Below are positions 1-9,454 of a stretch of 64,000 nt of DNA, piece after piece. The stretch lies in assembly GCA_035444285.1 (NCBI GenBank), contig DAOMOK010000011.1, positions 62,001 through 126,000 on the forward strand, in the 5' to 3' direction. Made by a program: the position numbers and the translations under genes. Position 1 is the stretch's first letter. Each line of letters begins with the position of its first letter. The notes under the pieces were generated by a model. It was not told where the DNA came from. It made no database searches and saw only the letters and a program-made list of their open reading frames with translations. The DNA is from CAADGU01 sp035444285. GTDB lineage: Bacteria > Chloroflexota > Anaerolineae > Promineifilales > Promineifilaceae.

Positions 1-114
1 CAAGTAGGAGGGATTCTTCGTCGAAGACTCCTCAGAATGACAATCAAAAGTTCAGATCATTATATTGACGGTGTATTACCAATATCTCAATATCCTAATA
101 TCTATATTGACATA

Positions 115-1428
115 ATGACAAGCAACATCTGGGAAGCACAACTGGGCATCACACCGTCTGAGCACAAGCCGGTGGAGTTGACGCTGGATCAGTGCATTAA
201 GTGCAACATCTGCGTGACGGCGTGCCCGGTCACGGCCGTGACCGACCTCTTCCCTGGCCCCAAATATGTTGGCCCGCAGGCGGGCCGGTTCCGCCACCAG
301 GCGCAGCCCAACCCCGACCATTCGGTGGATTACTGTAACGGCTGCCGGGTGTGTAACATGGTTTGTCCCACGGGCGTGAAAATTGCGGAGATTAACGGCC
401 GTGCTCGTTACAATATCGTGCAATCCGGTCAGGTACCCTTGCGCCGCAAACTGCGTAACAATCTCATCGCTCGACCCGAATTAATGGGCAAATTTGGACA
501 GCCGTTGGCCCCCATCGCCAATGTGTTGCTGCACAGCGGCTTTGGTCGTTTTTTCGCTAAATTATTGCTGGACATTGCCCCGAATGCGCCGCTGCCTCGC
601 TTTGGCGGGGAACGCTTTAGCCGTTGGGCGCGTAAACGCCCGGACGCGGCACATAGTGACCGTAAAGTCGTCTACTTTCACGGCTGTTCCACCGAGTATT
701 TTGAGGCGCGGGTGGGTAAAGCGGCCGTGCAAGTGTTGGAAGCCAACGGTTTTGAAGTGATCGTGCCGCCACAAAACTGCTGCGGACTACCACTGCTCTC
801 CAACGGCGAATTTGCCGCCGCACAAGCCTACCACGAGAGCAACATCCGCCACCTGATTGATTATGTCAAGAAAGGCTACGTCATTGTGGGCACGTCCACC
901 AGTTGCACCCTGACGCTCAAGGAAGAAGCGCCGGAAATGCTGGCCTACCACACGCCCGACGCGCAGCTATTAACCGCCAATACCTTTGACATTCACGAAT
1001 TTCTACTGCACTTGCTGGATGCCGGGGTATTAAAAACCGATGCTCTCAAGCCAATTCCGTTAACGCTGGCATACCATCCACCCTGCCAATACCGCGCCCA
1101 TCGCCTGGGCCGGCCCAGCACGGAGATCATGGCGCTCGTTCCTGAACTCACCATCATCGAAAGCCAGGCGGCCTGCTGCGGTGTGGGCGGCACCTATGGC
1201 TACAAAGCCGAGAAGTACGATATTACCATGGCGGTAGGGCAGCCGCTCTTTGAGTTTGTGCGCGAAGTGAATGGCCCGATTGCCGTGTGTGACAGCGAAA
1301 CCTGTCGCTGGAACATTTCAGCGGCGACCGGTGTTCCTTTTGTTCATCCGATTGAATTGTTGGCGGCTGCCTACGGGTATAAACCGGAAGGGCCGCTGCA
1401 AGAGGTAATGCAGAGATTGGGAGATTAG
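115..1428 (+). CDS. glpC: Anaerobic glycerol-3-phosphate dehydrogenase subunit C-like Fe-S protein
   Basis: This is a GlpC-like iron-sulfur subunit, which in the known family passes electrons from glycerol-3-phosphate oxidation to the membrane quinone pool. Two ferredoxin-type clusters are visible (CIKCNICVTACP and CNGCRVCNMVCP), followed by two cysteine-rich CCG domains (around QNCCGLP and AACCGVGG). An ATG at position 37 in the same frame would add 26 residues, but that stretch is an AT-rich array of AATATCT-like words, so the ATG at 115 is preferred. No clear ribosome binding site is visible at either. The C-terminus (QRLGD and stop) is encoded by a heptamer repeat. The dhaM gene follows 57 bp later, which fits a glycerol/dihydroxyacetone pathway whose other genes would lie upstream of the window. 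The family call is firm; the exact electron donor is inferred. Confidence 0.85.
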   Translation: MTSNIWEAQLGITPSEHKPVELTLDQCIKCNICVTACPVTAVTDLFPGPKYVGPQAGRFRHQAQPNPDHSVDYCNGCRVCNMVCPTGVKIAEINGRARYNIVQSGQVPLRRKLRNNLIARPELMGKFGQPLAPIANVLLHSGFGRFFAKLLLDIAPNAPLPRFGGERFSRWARKRPDAAHSDRKVVYFHGCSTEYFEARVGKAAVQVLEANGFEVIVPPQNCCGLPLLSNGEFAAAQAYHESNIRHLIDYVKKGYVIVGTSTSCTLTLKEEAPEMLAYHTPDAQLLTANTFDIHEFLLHLLDAGVLKTDALKPIPLTLAYHPPCQYRAHRLGRPSTEIMALVPELTIIESQAACCGVGGTYGYKAEKYDITMAVGQPLFEFVREVNGPIAVCDSETCRWNISAATGVPFVHPIELLAAAYGYKPEGPLQEVMQRLGD

Positions 1429-1484
1429 GAGATTGGAGATTAACCAATCTCCCAATCTCCCAAACTCCCAATCTCCAATCTCAT
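1418..1484. repeat. Inverted heptamer array, family A (AATCTCC/GGAGATT)
   Basis: Three to four copies of GGAGATT-like words are followed by their reverse complement (AATCTCC), giving an imperfect hairpin. It starts inside the last codons of glpC and provides its stop codon TAG. The dhaM start codon follows immediately. Similar arrays lie at 16042-16085, 22280-22352, 26553-26634 and 29931-29997. Confidence 0.85.
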
Positions 1485-1485
1485 T

Positions 1486-3966
1486 ATGGTCAGCATTGTT
1501 ATTGTTTCTCATAGTCAACAGCTTGCGGCCGGGGTAGTTGAACTCGCCGGGCAAATGGTGCAGGGCCAGGTGGCTCTGGCGGCTGCCGGTGGGGTAGACA
1601 ACCCGGATAATCCTATCGGTACGGACGCCATGCAAATTCTGGCGGCCATTGACGCTGTTTATAGTGAGGATGGGGTGGTAGTGCTGATGGATTTGGGCAG
1701 CGCCATTCTGAGCGCGGAGACGGCGCTGGAATTCTTGCCGTTGGAGCAGCGGGCCAATGTACATTTGTGCGCCGCGCCACTGGTGGAGGGGGCGATAGCG
1801 GCGGTGGTGCAGGCGGCGGCAGGCAGTCCGGTGACAGATGTGATCCGCGAAGCGATGATGGCGCTGCAACCGAAACAAAGCCAGCTAGGGGTGGTGGATG
1901 AAGAATTGGCAATGGTCAATGAGCAATTGTCATTGGTCACTGGTCAATCTGTGTCTGTTGAGTTGTCTATTCAAAATAAGTTGGGGTTACATGCCCGGCC
2001 GGCGGCGCGCTTTGTGAGCACGGCCGTGCAGTTCAAAGCAGACATTACTGTGCAAAAAGGGGCGCTCACTGCCAGCGCCAAGAGCATGAACCAGGTAGCC
2101 ACGTTGGGTGCGCGCCAGGGAGAAACGGTGACGGTGACGGCCGTTGGCCTCGATGCCGAAGCCGCTGTTGCTGCCCTGCAAGCCTTGGCCGCCGATAATT
2201 TCGGTGATAGAGAGGAAGAGATGGTGACGGCCGTTGTGTCCTCACCCCTGCCTGCCAGGGGACTGGGCGGCATTCCGGCCTCGCCGGGTATTGCCATTGG
2301 CCCGGCCTTCCATTACCGGGTGGCGCCGCCGCCGGTAACGACGCATCAGGTAGAGGATGTGGCCGCAGAATGGCGACGGTTGGACACGGCCGTTGCCGCC
2401 GCTCTGGTGGAAATCCAGGAATTGTACGCGGCTGCCCGGCAGCAAATGGGGGCGTCAGAGGCTGATATTTTCCAGGCGCACCAACTGATGTTGCAGGACC
2501 CGGCCTTGCACCAGGATGCCCGACAGCGTATTACCGGGCAGAAGTTAAATGCCGCCGCCGCCTGGCAGCAAGCCATTAACGCCGTCGCCGTCGCCTATGA
2601 GGCCATCCCGGATGAGGTGATGCGCGCCCGCGCTGCCGATGTGCGTGATGTGGGCCAACGGGTGCTGCGTCACCTGACCGGCGTGACACGGCCGTTGCTA
2701 GATTTCCCGGAGCCGGTCGTTTTATTGGCGGCCGAACTGACGCCATCTGATACGGCGCAGCTTGATCCGGCGCAGGTGTTGGGCATTATCACGGCGCATG
2801 GCGGCGCTACCTCGCACAGCGCCATTTTGGCGCGGGGGTTGGGCATCCCGGCGGTGGTGGGGGCGGGTGAGCAGGTGGAGCAGGTGAAGGATGGGCAGGT
2901 GGTGGCGCTGGACGGCCGTACCGGGCAGCTCTGGCTCAAACCGGGCAAGTCCACGCGGGCCGATTTGCAGAAGCAGCGGGACGCCTGGCTGCAAGAGCGG
3001 CAGGCGGCGCGGGCATTGGCACAGGAACCGGCGCAAACGGTAGACGGCCGTCGGCTGGAAATTGGGGCCAATATCGGCGCGCCAGCGGAAGCGGCTATCG
3101 CCGTGCCATTTGGCGCGGAAGGGGTGGGGCTGTTCCGTACTGAATTCCTCTTTTTAGACCGGGAAACCGCGCCGGATGAAGAGGAGCAGGTGGCGGCGTA
3201 TGTGGCGGCGGCGGAGGGGTTGGCGGGACGGCCGTTGATCATTCGCTCGTTGGATGTGGGCGGCGACAAGCCGCTGCCTTATCTGGATTTAGGACGCGAG
3301 GAAAATCCGTTTTTGGGCTGGCGCGGCATTCGATTTTGCCTGGAAACGCCGCACATTTTCCGGCCACAACTGCGCGCCATTTTGCGCGCCAGCCACGAGC
3401 ACAATATCAAGTTGATGTTCCCCATGGTCAGCACATTGGCCGAAGTGCGCGCTGCTAAAACAATCCTGGCCGAAATACAGGCCGAATTGCAGCAGGCGAA
3501 CATTCAGTATGCGGCCGATATGGAAGTGGGTATTATGATCGAAGTGCCGGCGGCGGTGGCGATTGCCGATCAGTTGGCGCGGGAAGTGGACTTTTTCAGC
3601 ATTGGCACGAATGATCTGACGCAGTATGTGATGGCTGCCGACCGGGGCAATGCCAAAGTGGCGGCGCTGGCGAATGCGCTGCATCCGGCGGTGCTGCGCT
3701 TGGTTAAACAAACGGTGCAGGCGGGCCATGCCGCCGGTATTTGGGTGGGGATGTGTGGTGAATTGGCGGGTAACGCCCTGGCGACGCCGCTGCTAGTGGG
3801 GTTGGGGTTGGATGAATTGAGTATGGCTGCACCGGCTATTCCAGCGGTGAAAGCAGCCGTGCGGGGCACAACGGTAACACAGGCTGAAGAATTGGCAGAA
3901 AAGGCGCTGGCGTTGGAGTCCGGTACGGCCGTGGGTGAACTTTTGGGTAATTGGGTAATCAGGTAA
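1486..3966 (+). CDS. dhaM: DhaM-type phosphotransferase: EIIA-HPr-EI fusion for dihydroxyacetone kinase
   Basis: This is a multiphosphoryl transfer protein that in the known DhaKLM system passes phosphate from PEP to the ADP bound on DhaL. Three modules are seen. An EIIA-Man-fold DhaM domain spans about residues 1-125, with His9 in IVSHS. An HPr domain spans about 157-240, with active His169 in LGLHARPA. A full enzyme I follows from about 260, with the phosphohistidine swivel motif GGATSHSAILARG, the PEP-binding RSLDVGGDKPLP, SIGTNDLTQY and GMCGELAGN. The linker between EIIA and HPr (about 137-155, ELAMVNEQL) is encoded by a repeat of CAATGGTCAATG-like words, so repeat DNA appears to have lengthened the linker. 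The last residues (GNWVIR) and the stop also come from a GGGTAAT array. The expected partners DhaK and DhaL are not in the window. It follows glpC on the same strand. Confidence 0.93.
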   Translation: MVSIVIVSHSQQLAAGVVELAGQMVQGQVALAAAGGVDNPDNPIGTDAMQILAAIDAVYSEDGVVVLMDLGSAILSAETALEFLPLEQRANVHLCAAPLVEGAIAAVVQAAAGSPVTDVIREAMMALQPKQSQLGVVDEELAMVNEQLSLVTGQSVSVELSIQNKLGLHARPAARFVSTAVQFKADITVQKGALTASAKSMNQVATLGARQGETVTVTAVGLDAEAAVAALQALAADNFGDREEEMVTAVVSSPLPARGLGGIPASPGIAIGPAFHYRVAPPPVTTHQVEDVAAEWRRLDTAVAAALVEIQELYAAARQQMGASEADIFQAHQLMLQDPALHQDARQRITGQKLNAAAAWQQAINAVAVAYEAIPDEVMRARAADVRDVGQRVLRHLTGVTRPLLDFPEPVVLLAAELTPSDTAQLDPAQVLGIITAHGGATSHSAILARGLGIPAVVGAGEQVEQVKDGQVVALDGRTGQLWLKPGKSTRADLQKQRDAWLQERQAARALAQEPAQTVDGRRLEIGANIGAPAEAAIAVPFGAEGVGLFRTEFLFLDRETAPDEEEQVAAYVAAAEGLAGRPLIIRSLDVGGDKPLPYLDLGREENPFLGWRGIRFCLETPHIFRPQLRAILRASHEHNIKLMFPMVSTLAEVRAAKTILAEIQAELQQANIQYAADMEVGIMIEVPAAVAIADQLAREVDFFSIGTNDLTQYVMAADRGNAKVAALANALHPAVLRLVKQTVQAGHAAGIWVGMCGELAGNALATPLLVGLGLDELSMAAPAIPAVKAAVRGTTVTQAEELAEKALALESGTAVGELLGNWVIR

Positions 3967-3987
3967 TTACCCGGTTACCCAATTCTT
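3941..3987. repeat. Inverted heptamer array, family E (GGGTAAT/ATTACCC)
   Basis: GGGTAATTGGGTAATCAGG is followed by its inverted counterpart GGTAATTACCCGGTTACCC, so the transcript can fold into a hairpin. It spans the end of dhaM and the space between the convergent genes dhaM and 3991-4380, where a bidirectional 3'-end structure would be useful. No T-run follows, so it is not a classical terminator. A related copy follows efp at 21527-21575. Confidence 0.7.
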
Positions 3988-3990
3988 TCT

Positions 3991-4380
3991 TTACGAGAAG
4001 AAGAGGCCATCGTCCTCATCTTCATCCTCATCGCCATCCTCGGCAATTTCTTCTACAAATTCGGCCAGGGGCAGGGAGACCCAGATGTGCAGCAATGGCC
4101 CTTCATCCACCTGCGAAAGGCGCAGGGAAACCACGTCTACCTGCTGGCGTAGCCGCAGTTCATCGGGGAAGTCTAGTTTGACTTTACGGCCGTCTTTCCA
4201 GGCATTTTTACAGCGCTGCAAAATATCTTCGCCGTTGCCGGTGCGTAACTGGCACACGGCCACTATGGCATCTTCGGGGCCTTCGTGAATGGATTGCACC
4301 CAATCTTGAGGAGTGGGGTGAAATTCCGGCGTCGGGCCTTCGATGATGGTGATCAATTCAGGTTCTTCAATTGTTGACAT
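3991..4380 (-). CDS. Hypothetical protein with acidic C-terminus
   Basis: A 129-residue protein not assigned to a named family here. It has no signal peptide and no membrane segment. The middle part (IVAVCQLRTGNGEDILQRC, then a lysine/arginine-rich stretch) has the composition of a small folded cytosolic domain. The C-terminal 20 residues are almost all Asp/Glu before a hydrophobic end (GLFFS). It is the last gene of a minus-strand run whose neighbour upstream is the EAD-TPR protein at 4468-6624, 88 bp away, and could be cotranscribed. Codon use and the length of the open frame support a real gene. Confidence 0.65.
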   Translation of the reverse strand: MSTIEEPELITIIEGPTPEFHPTPQDWVQSIHEGPEDAIVAVCQLRTGNGEDILQRCKNAWKDGRKVKLDFPDELRLRQQVDVVSLRLSQVDEGPLLHIWVSLPLAEFVEEIAEDGDEDEDEDDGLFFS

Positions 4381-4467
4381 GATATTCCATTGTGAAATTA
4401 AGATTTACCCTAGTCTACTGAGAGCGGTGGATGTTGGCAAACTTTCACATCCCATTTAAGTGGATTT

Positions 4468-6624
4468 TCATGGTGTGGGGGATGGTGATGGTGGTGGTGT
4501 TGGCAGTGATGTTGGCGTTTCTGCTGGTGGCGGGTTTGTTGGCAGCAGGGTTACTGTTGGCGCTGGTTCGGTGGATATCAGAGTGGCGGTTGGTAGCAAC
4601 GTGGCCGTTGGTAACAGCGTGGCCGTTGGTAACAGGGTTGCCGTTGGCAGCAGTGTGGCGGTTGGTAGTAAGGTGGGTTCTGGCGTCCCTGATACCGGTG
4701 TGAGGGTGGGCAGCAAAGTAGCCGTTGGTAGGGGGGTGCTTGTAGGCAGCAGTGTTACTGTTGGTAAAAGCGTTCCGATTGGCGTTGTTTGCGGCTCTTC
4801 CACTGCCCCGGCGGTTGTTGCTTCTGGTGTAACCTGAGCGTTTCTGATATTAGTAATTTCTCTTAAAGCTGTGGCGCGGATGTCTTCAGATGCCGAACGG
4901 CTATTAACGACCACTTGAAAGGCAGTAATGGCTGCTTCTGGTTCACCGTTATCCCGGTGAGCATACCCTTTACTGAGATGAGAAAGAATAGCTTCTTCTC
5001 CCTCACTTTCCACCAAGGCAATGGATTGATTGAGGTTAAATATCGCTTGGGGGTAATCTTGCAAATAATAGTAGACGTTGCCCAAACCGTAGTAAGCGTT
5101 CGGGTTTCTTGTTTCCAGCGCTAACGATTTCTGGTAAGCAGATAAGGCTTTATCAAAGCGACGCAAACTGTAATAATAATTGCCCAATGCATTGTGAACG
5201 AGCGGCAGGGAATCATTATAGCTGACGGCCGTTTCATAGCTGGCGTATGCTTCGTCTGGTTGGCCTAACGCGGCATGGGCAATTCCTTTGCCGGTATAAA
5301 AAACGGCCAATGTCTTTTCCAGTGCCGCCAGCGTCTCTTCGAGCGCCAGCCGTTCATTGAGTGTGCCCGTGCTGTCCAGCAGGGCTGTCAGGCGAGATTT
5401 ATCTGCTTCAAGTTCGGCGATGCCGGTCTCAAACAGGGCCAGGCTTTGCTGGTAATCGGCGACCGTTTGCCCGCGCAGATAAATGAGGCCAAGCACAAAT
5501 TGGGTTAAAGCGGTGGCGCGGCCGGATAATTGTGTCATCTGAATACGATTCGGCCCGCTAATCATCAGATTAACCGATTCAACCAACTGCTCACTTCCTT
5601 TTTGAATATCCTCATCAACCAGGGTGAAGTTGTGAACAATAGATTCTTCAGAGAATTCAGGAATCCATCCCCATAGGACAAGGTCAGCATTTACGGACTG
5701 CCCTACGGAAAATGCTTCCCGGTCATTGCGGATAAGTTGGACACGTGTTAAAGCGGCTGTCTCGCGCAGGTTTGCCCGGCTGTTGATGGCCTGTTCTAAA
5801 GCAGAGTAGATCTGCCGACTCATCTCTCGCCCCTGTGGGCCAGATTGCAGATCACCACCTACGGCGAATTCGGCAACGGCGATGCCAAACTTCTCATTGG
5901 GCAGGAGTTCGTTTGTGGCCCACTCTGGTGGCCTGCTCAATTGCCGCCAGGCGGCATAGCTCACTATGGTCAAAATCAGGAGAGCAATCACGCCGCCCAG
6001 CAGCCAGATACGCCGATCACTGTATTTTTGTTTTTCTAGCCAGGATTGGTCTGGCATGATGACATGGCTCATATCTAGCCGGGGTCGCGCTTCTCTCACG
6101 GCCGTGACCAACTCCCCCAAACGCCGCCGCCGCATCATGTACACAATCAGTTCCCGCACTTTGCCGCTTTTGGTGCGCCCGGCCAGTTGCTCAAAATCCA
6201 CCCCGATCTCCAGCGTGAGCGCTTCCAGTTCTTCTAAACTGAAATAGTTGGTGATGAATTGTTGGAGCGTGATGTTGTCTTTTTTGCTTTTGGTTGGTTT
6301 GGTCGAAGGTCTGGGGGTTGGTCGGGTAGGAACTGATTGGGGGCCTGTTTGCGACGGACGTGACTTTGCAGGCGGTGGTTTGGCCGGTTGTGGTGGATTG
6401 ACGTCAGACGCTATTTGGTCAGAAGCATAATCGGGACGCCGTTTTTTGACGGCCGCTATCAGGGCTGGCTCACGGCCGTATTGTCTGGCTTTTTCTATTA
6501 GATTTGCTATTGTCGCTTCTTTGCCTGGTTGGCGGAGGCGGGCAAAGTTGATGCCAACTTCGTGGGCGATTGCTTCCAGTTCAGCCATGTTGAACTGTTG
6601 CGTCATATATTGTTGTAAATCCAT
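4468..6624 (-). CDS. Membrane protein with two EAD-like domains, TPR repeats and a TLLPTA-repeat tail
   Basis: Two copies of an alpha-helical adaptor domain are visible, at about residues 1-65 (FNMAELEAIAHEVGINF) and 115-185 (YFSLEELEALTLEIGVDF). Both resemble the effector-associated, death-like domains described in bacterial STAND and conflict proteins. A single membrane helix follows at about 205-227 (LLGGVIALLILTIVSYAAW). The outer part then shows an alpha/beta segment, about four TPR units (for example AYYGLGNVYYYLQDYPQA) and a low-complexity tail of LPTATL repeats. By topology the EADs would be cytosolic and the TPR part outside, with the Thr/Pro tail as a wall-spanning or glycosylated stalk. 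The tail is encoded by 12-18 bp tandem repeats (about 4560-4790). The function is unknown; transmembrane signalling into an EAD network is an inference. Confidence 0.75.
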   Translation of the reverse strand: MDLQQYMTQQFNMAELEAIAHEVGINFARLRQPGKEATIANLIEKARQYGREPALIAAVKKRRPDYASDQIASDVNPPQPAKPPPAKSRPSQTGPQSVPTRPTPRPSTKPTKSKKDNITLQQFITNYFSLEELEALTLEIGVDFEQLAGRTKSGKVRELIVYMMRRRRLGELVTAVREARPRLDMSHVIMPDQSWLEKQKYSDRRIWLLGGVIALLILTIVSYAAWRQLSRPPEWATNELLPNEKFGIAVAEFAVGGDLQSGPQGREMSRQIYSALEQAINSRANLRETAALTRVQLIRNDREAFSVGQSVNADLVLWGWIPEFSEESIVHNFTLVDEDIQKGSEQLVESVNLMISGPNRIQMTQLSGRATALTQFVLGLIYLRGQTVADYQQSLALFETGIAELEADKSRLTALLDSTGTLNERLALEETLAALEKTLAVFYTGKGIAHAALGQPDEAYASYETAVSYNDSLPLVHNALGNYYYSLRRFDKALSAYQKSLALETRNPNAYYGLGNVYYYLQDYPQAIFNLNQSIALVESEGEEAILSHLSKGYAHRDNGEPEAAITAFQVVVNSRSASEDIRATALREITNIRNAQVTPEATTAGAVEEPQTTPIGTLLPTVTLLPTSTPLPTATLLPTLTPVSGTPEPTLLPTATLLPTATLLPTATLLPTATLLPTATLISTEPAPTVTLLPTNPPPAETPTSLPTPPPSPSPTP

Positions 6625-6735
6625 ACCATTCTGTCCCTATGGCTGTGCTGGCCGATACATGAGCCGTGAAAACCTGGCCCGTATGGGGCATTATACATAA
6701 GGGCATAGCCTGTGTGAAGGGTTAATTCTGGTTTG

Positions 6736-7917
6736 CTAGCTGCCGGTCAACGCCTCCGCCAGATCGGCAATCAAATCATTCACATCCTCCAGCCCCACCG
6801 ACAAGCGCACCAGGCCGGGCTGCACGCCGCTGGCGGCGATGGCCTCGTCGCTTTGCAGGATGGCGGAGATGGTGCTGGCGGCGTGGGTGATGAGCGAATG
6901 CACACCGCCCAGACTGACCGCCAGTTTGATCAGCTTGAGCCGCTGCAACAATTGGTACCCGGCGGCGCGCCCCCCTTTCAGGTCAAAACAGACCATGCCA
7001 CTGTAGCCGCCGGGCATTTGCCGCTGCGCCAGGTCGTGTTGGGGATGGGAGGGCAGGCCAGGGTAATACACTTCGCGCACGGCCGTGTGCCCCGCCAAAA
7101 ATTCCGCCACCGCCTGCGCATTGCGGTTGTGTCGCTCCATGCGCAGGTCAAACGTTTTCAGTCCGCGCTCCAACAGCCATGCCTCCATGGGGTGCAGCAC
7201 CGCGCCCAGCATGACGTGGGTGTGCCACATGGCGGCGATGTGTTCGGCTTTGCCCACCACTACCCCGGCGACCACGTCCGAGTGCCCGGCCAGGTATTTG
7301 GTGGCGCTGTGCAGCACGATGTCAATGCCCAGGGTCAACGGCCGTTGGTTATACGGCGTGGCGAAGGTGTTGTCGGCAGCGGTGAGGATGTGGTGGGCGC
7401 GGGCGATGGCGGCCACGGCCGTTAAATCCGTCAGGCGCAGCACCGGGTTGGCCGGGCTTTCCACGTAGATCAGCCGGGTGTTGGGGCGAATGGCAGCGGC
7501 AAAGGCGGCGGGATCGGTCTGGTCTACAAAGGTTGTTTCAATGCCGTATTCGGCCAGCTTTTGTTCCAGCACTTTATAGCTGGAGGGGTAATGGGTGGTT
7601 TGGGCCACCACATGATCGCCCTGTTTCAGGAAGGTGAAAAAGACCAGCGACACAGCGGCCATGCCGGAAGCCACCGCCAGCGCCGCTTCGCCCTGTTCCA
7701 GCGCGGCGACCGTCAGTTCCACTTGTTTGGTATTAGGGGTGGCGTAACGGCCGTAGAACTGGGGATGAGCCTCAGTGGCCATGGCCGCGGCAATATCTTC
7801 CGGCGTCTCAAAGTGAAAGGTGGCGGACTGGTAAATGGGGGCGGACACGGCCGTGCTTGGATTGGCCGCATCCCCCGCATGAATTTGCAACGTAGCCATA
7901 TTTCTTTTTTCCAACAT
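6736..7917 (-). CDS. Trans-sulfuration PLP enzyme (cystathionine gamma-synthase/gamma-lyase family)
   Basis: A complete 393-residue Cys/Met metabolism PLP-dependent enzyme. The PLP lysine lies in HSATKYLAGHSD, and the family motifs YGRYATPN, EQGEAALAVASGMAA, ESPANPVLRL and the C-terminal LVRLSVGLED are present. Members make cystathionine from activated homoserine, cleave cystathionine, or degrade methionine. Sequence reading alone does not separate these, and no sulfur-pathway neighbour helps. The start at 7917 is preceded by GAGGAAGGAAG, a good ribosome binding site; a second ATG six codons later is possible. Confidence 0.88.
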   Translation of the reverse strand: MLEKRNMATLQIHAGDAANPSTAVSAPIYQSATFHFETPEDIAAAMATEAHPQFYGRYATPNTKQVELTVAALEQGEAALAVASGMAAVSLVFFTFLKQGDHVVAQTTHYPSSYKVLEQKLAEYGIETTFVDQTDPAAFAAAIRPNTRLIYVESPANPVLRLTDLTAVAAIARAHHILTAADNTFATPYNQRPLTLGIDIVLHSATKYLAGHSDVVAGVVVGKAEHIAAMWHTHVMLGAVLHPMEAWLLERGLKTFDLRMERHNRNAQAVAEFLAGHTAVREVYYPGLPSHPQHDLAQRQMPGGYSGMVCFDLKGGRAAGYQLLQRLKLIKLAVSLGGVHSLITHAASTISAILQSDEAIAASGVQPGLVRLSVGLEDVNDLIADLAEALTGS

Positions 7918-7944
7918 TATCTTCCTTCCTCGTTTATGATGGTC

Positions 7945-7978
7945 AGCGGAGTGGGCATCCGAGGATGCCCACTCTGCT
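7945..7978. other. Intergenic perfect hairpin
   Basis: GAGTGGGCATCC and its reverse complement are separated by two bases, so the hairpin is almost loopless. It lies between the 3' end of the antiporter gene (7977) and the start of the PLP enzyme on the minus strand. No T-run follows on either strand. It could be a transcript-end structure or a small REP-type element. Confidence 0.55.
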
Positions 7979-9443
7979 AAATGTCCGATTCATCCCGCAA
8001 ATTAAACCGGGCGACTACATCGTCAAACGACACCTTGTCTGATAGCACCAACAACGTATCATCCCCTTGTACCACCGTGCCTCCACTGGGCATAACAAAG
8101 TCATCATTTCTGGCAATGAGTACGATCAGAAAATCGGCCGGCAGTCCCATTTCGACGATGGCTTTGCCCACCATTGTCGAGTCCGGGGGGACGGGCAGTT
8201 CCTTCAACTCGCTTTTCAACCCCTCCATCGGATTAAATTCAAGCGGGTACAAACGTTTGCGGATGGCCGGGGCATCCACCCGCAACCAGCGGGCGGCCGG
8301 TGACAAGGTGGTGCCTTGCAACAGCACCGAGGTCAACACAATGAAAAACACGATATTGAAAATCAGGTCAGCCTGGGGCAGCCCGGCTAACAGGGGAAAG
8401 GTAGCCAGGATAATGGGCGCCGCGCCGCGCAGCCCCACCCAGGAGATAAACGTTTTGGCCCGCCAATCTAAAGAACTGGGTAACAAACTCAGAAACACAC
8501 TCAGCGGGCGGGCCACGAACATCAAAAAGGCAGCGATAAGTAACCCAACGCCGACAACTGGCACCAGTTCCGAGGGGAAGACGAGCAAACCCAGGGCCAG
8601 GAACATGGCAATCTGCATCAGCCAGGCCAACCCATCGTGAAAACGGCGCAGGCTGCGTTTGTGGATGAAGTCGGTGCGACCCAAAACGATACCGGCCAGA
8701 TAGACGGCCAAAAAACCACTCCCCCTCAGAGCCACCGTCAAACCAAACGTCAGAAAAACGAGAGAGAGCGTCAGCACCGGGTAGAGACCTTCATAGCCTA
8801 ACCGGGAGCGATTGACAAAAAAGAGCATGACCTTGCCCATGCCGTAGCCCATCACCGCGCCGACCCCCATTTGCAAAACAAACAAACCAACCAGACTGAG
8901 CGGCGACGTGTCCGGTTGGCTCAGCAATTGGATCAGGCCAATGGTAAGGAAGATGGCCATAGGGTCGTTGCTGCCAGATTCCAGTTCTAGCAATGGCTTG
9001 AGCCGTCCTTTGAGGCTGATGCCTTTGGAGCGTAAGATGGAAAACACGGCCGCCGCATCTGTGGAGGAAACGATAGCCCCCAGGAGCAGACCTTCGGTCA
9101 GCGAAAAACCGAGCAGCACCGTGGCAAAAAGACCCACAGCCAGCGCCGTCAAAAAAACGCCGAAGGTAGCCAGCAGCATTCCCTCTTTGAGAACTGGCCG
9201 GACGCGATCCCATTCGGTGTCCAGACCGCCGGAGAAGAGGATGAGGATGAGGGCGATAACGCCCAGGAATTGGGCCAGCGCCGGGTCATCAAAATAGATA
9301 CCGCCAGGGCCATCTGAGCCGATCACCATGCCCAGCAGCAAAAATAAGAGAAGCGCCGGTATTCCAAACCGATCCGAAATCTTGCTGACCAGAACGCTAA
9401 CTAACAACAGCGCCGCGGCGACTATGAGCACGTATTCATTCAT
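7977..9443 (-). CDS. Potassium/proton antiporter, CPA1/NhaP2 type with C-terminal RCK domain
   Basis: A 488-residue integral membrane antiporter with about 12 hydrophobic segments. The family signature LILFSGGLDTEW occurs near residue 70, and the ion-binding ND pair is seen in LELESGSNDPMAIFL near residue 155. The last about 90 residues (ELPVPPDSTMVGKAIVEMGLP) form a TrkA-C/RCK-C regulatory domain, typical of NhaP2/CvrA K+/H+ antiporters that control cytoplasmic K+ and pH. It sits directly downstream of a second antiporter (9489-11477) on the same strand, so the two may form a cation-homeostasis unit. The exact ion is inferred from the family. Confidence 0.88.
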   Translation of the reverse strand: MNEYVLIVAAALLLVSVLVSKISDRFGIPALLLFLLLGMVIGSDGPGGIYFDDPALAQFLGVIALILILFSGGLDTEWDRVRPVLKEGMLLATFGVFLTALAVGLFATVLLGFSLTEGLLLGAIVSSTDAAAVFSILRSKGISLKGRLKPLLELESGSNDPMAIFLTIGLIQLLSQPDTSPLSLVGLFVLQMGVGAVMGYGMGKVMLFFVNRSRLGYEGLYPVLTLSLVFLTFGLTVALRGSGFLAVYLAGIVLGRTDFIHKRSLRRFHDGLAWLMQIAMFLALGLLVFPSELVPVVGVGLLIAAFLMFVARPLSVFLSLLPSSLDWRAKTFISWVGLRGAAPIILATFPLLAGLPQADLIFNIVFFIVLTSVLLQGTTLSPAARWLRVDAPAIRKRLYPLEFNPMEGLKSELKELPVPPDSTMVGKAIVEMGLPADFLIVLIARNDDFVMPSGGTVVQGDDTLLVLSDKVSFDDVVARFNLRDESDI

Positions 9444-9454
9444 CAGACAATTTC

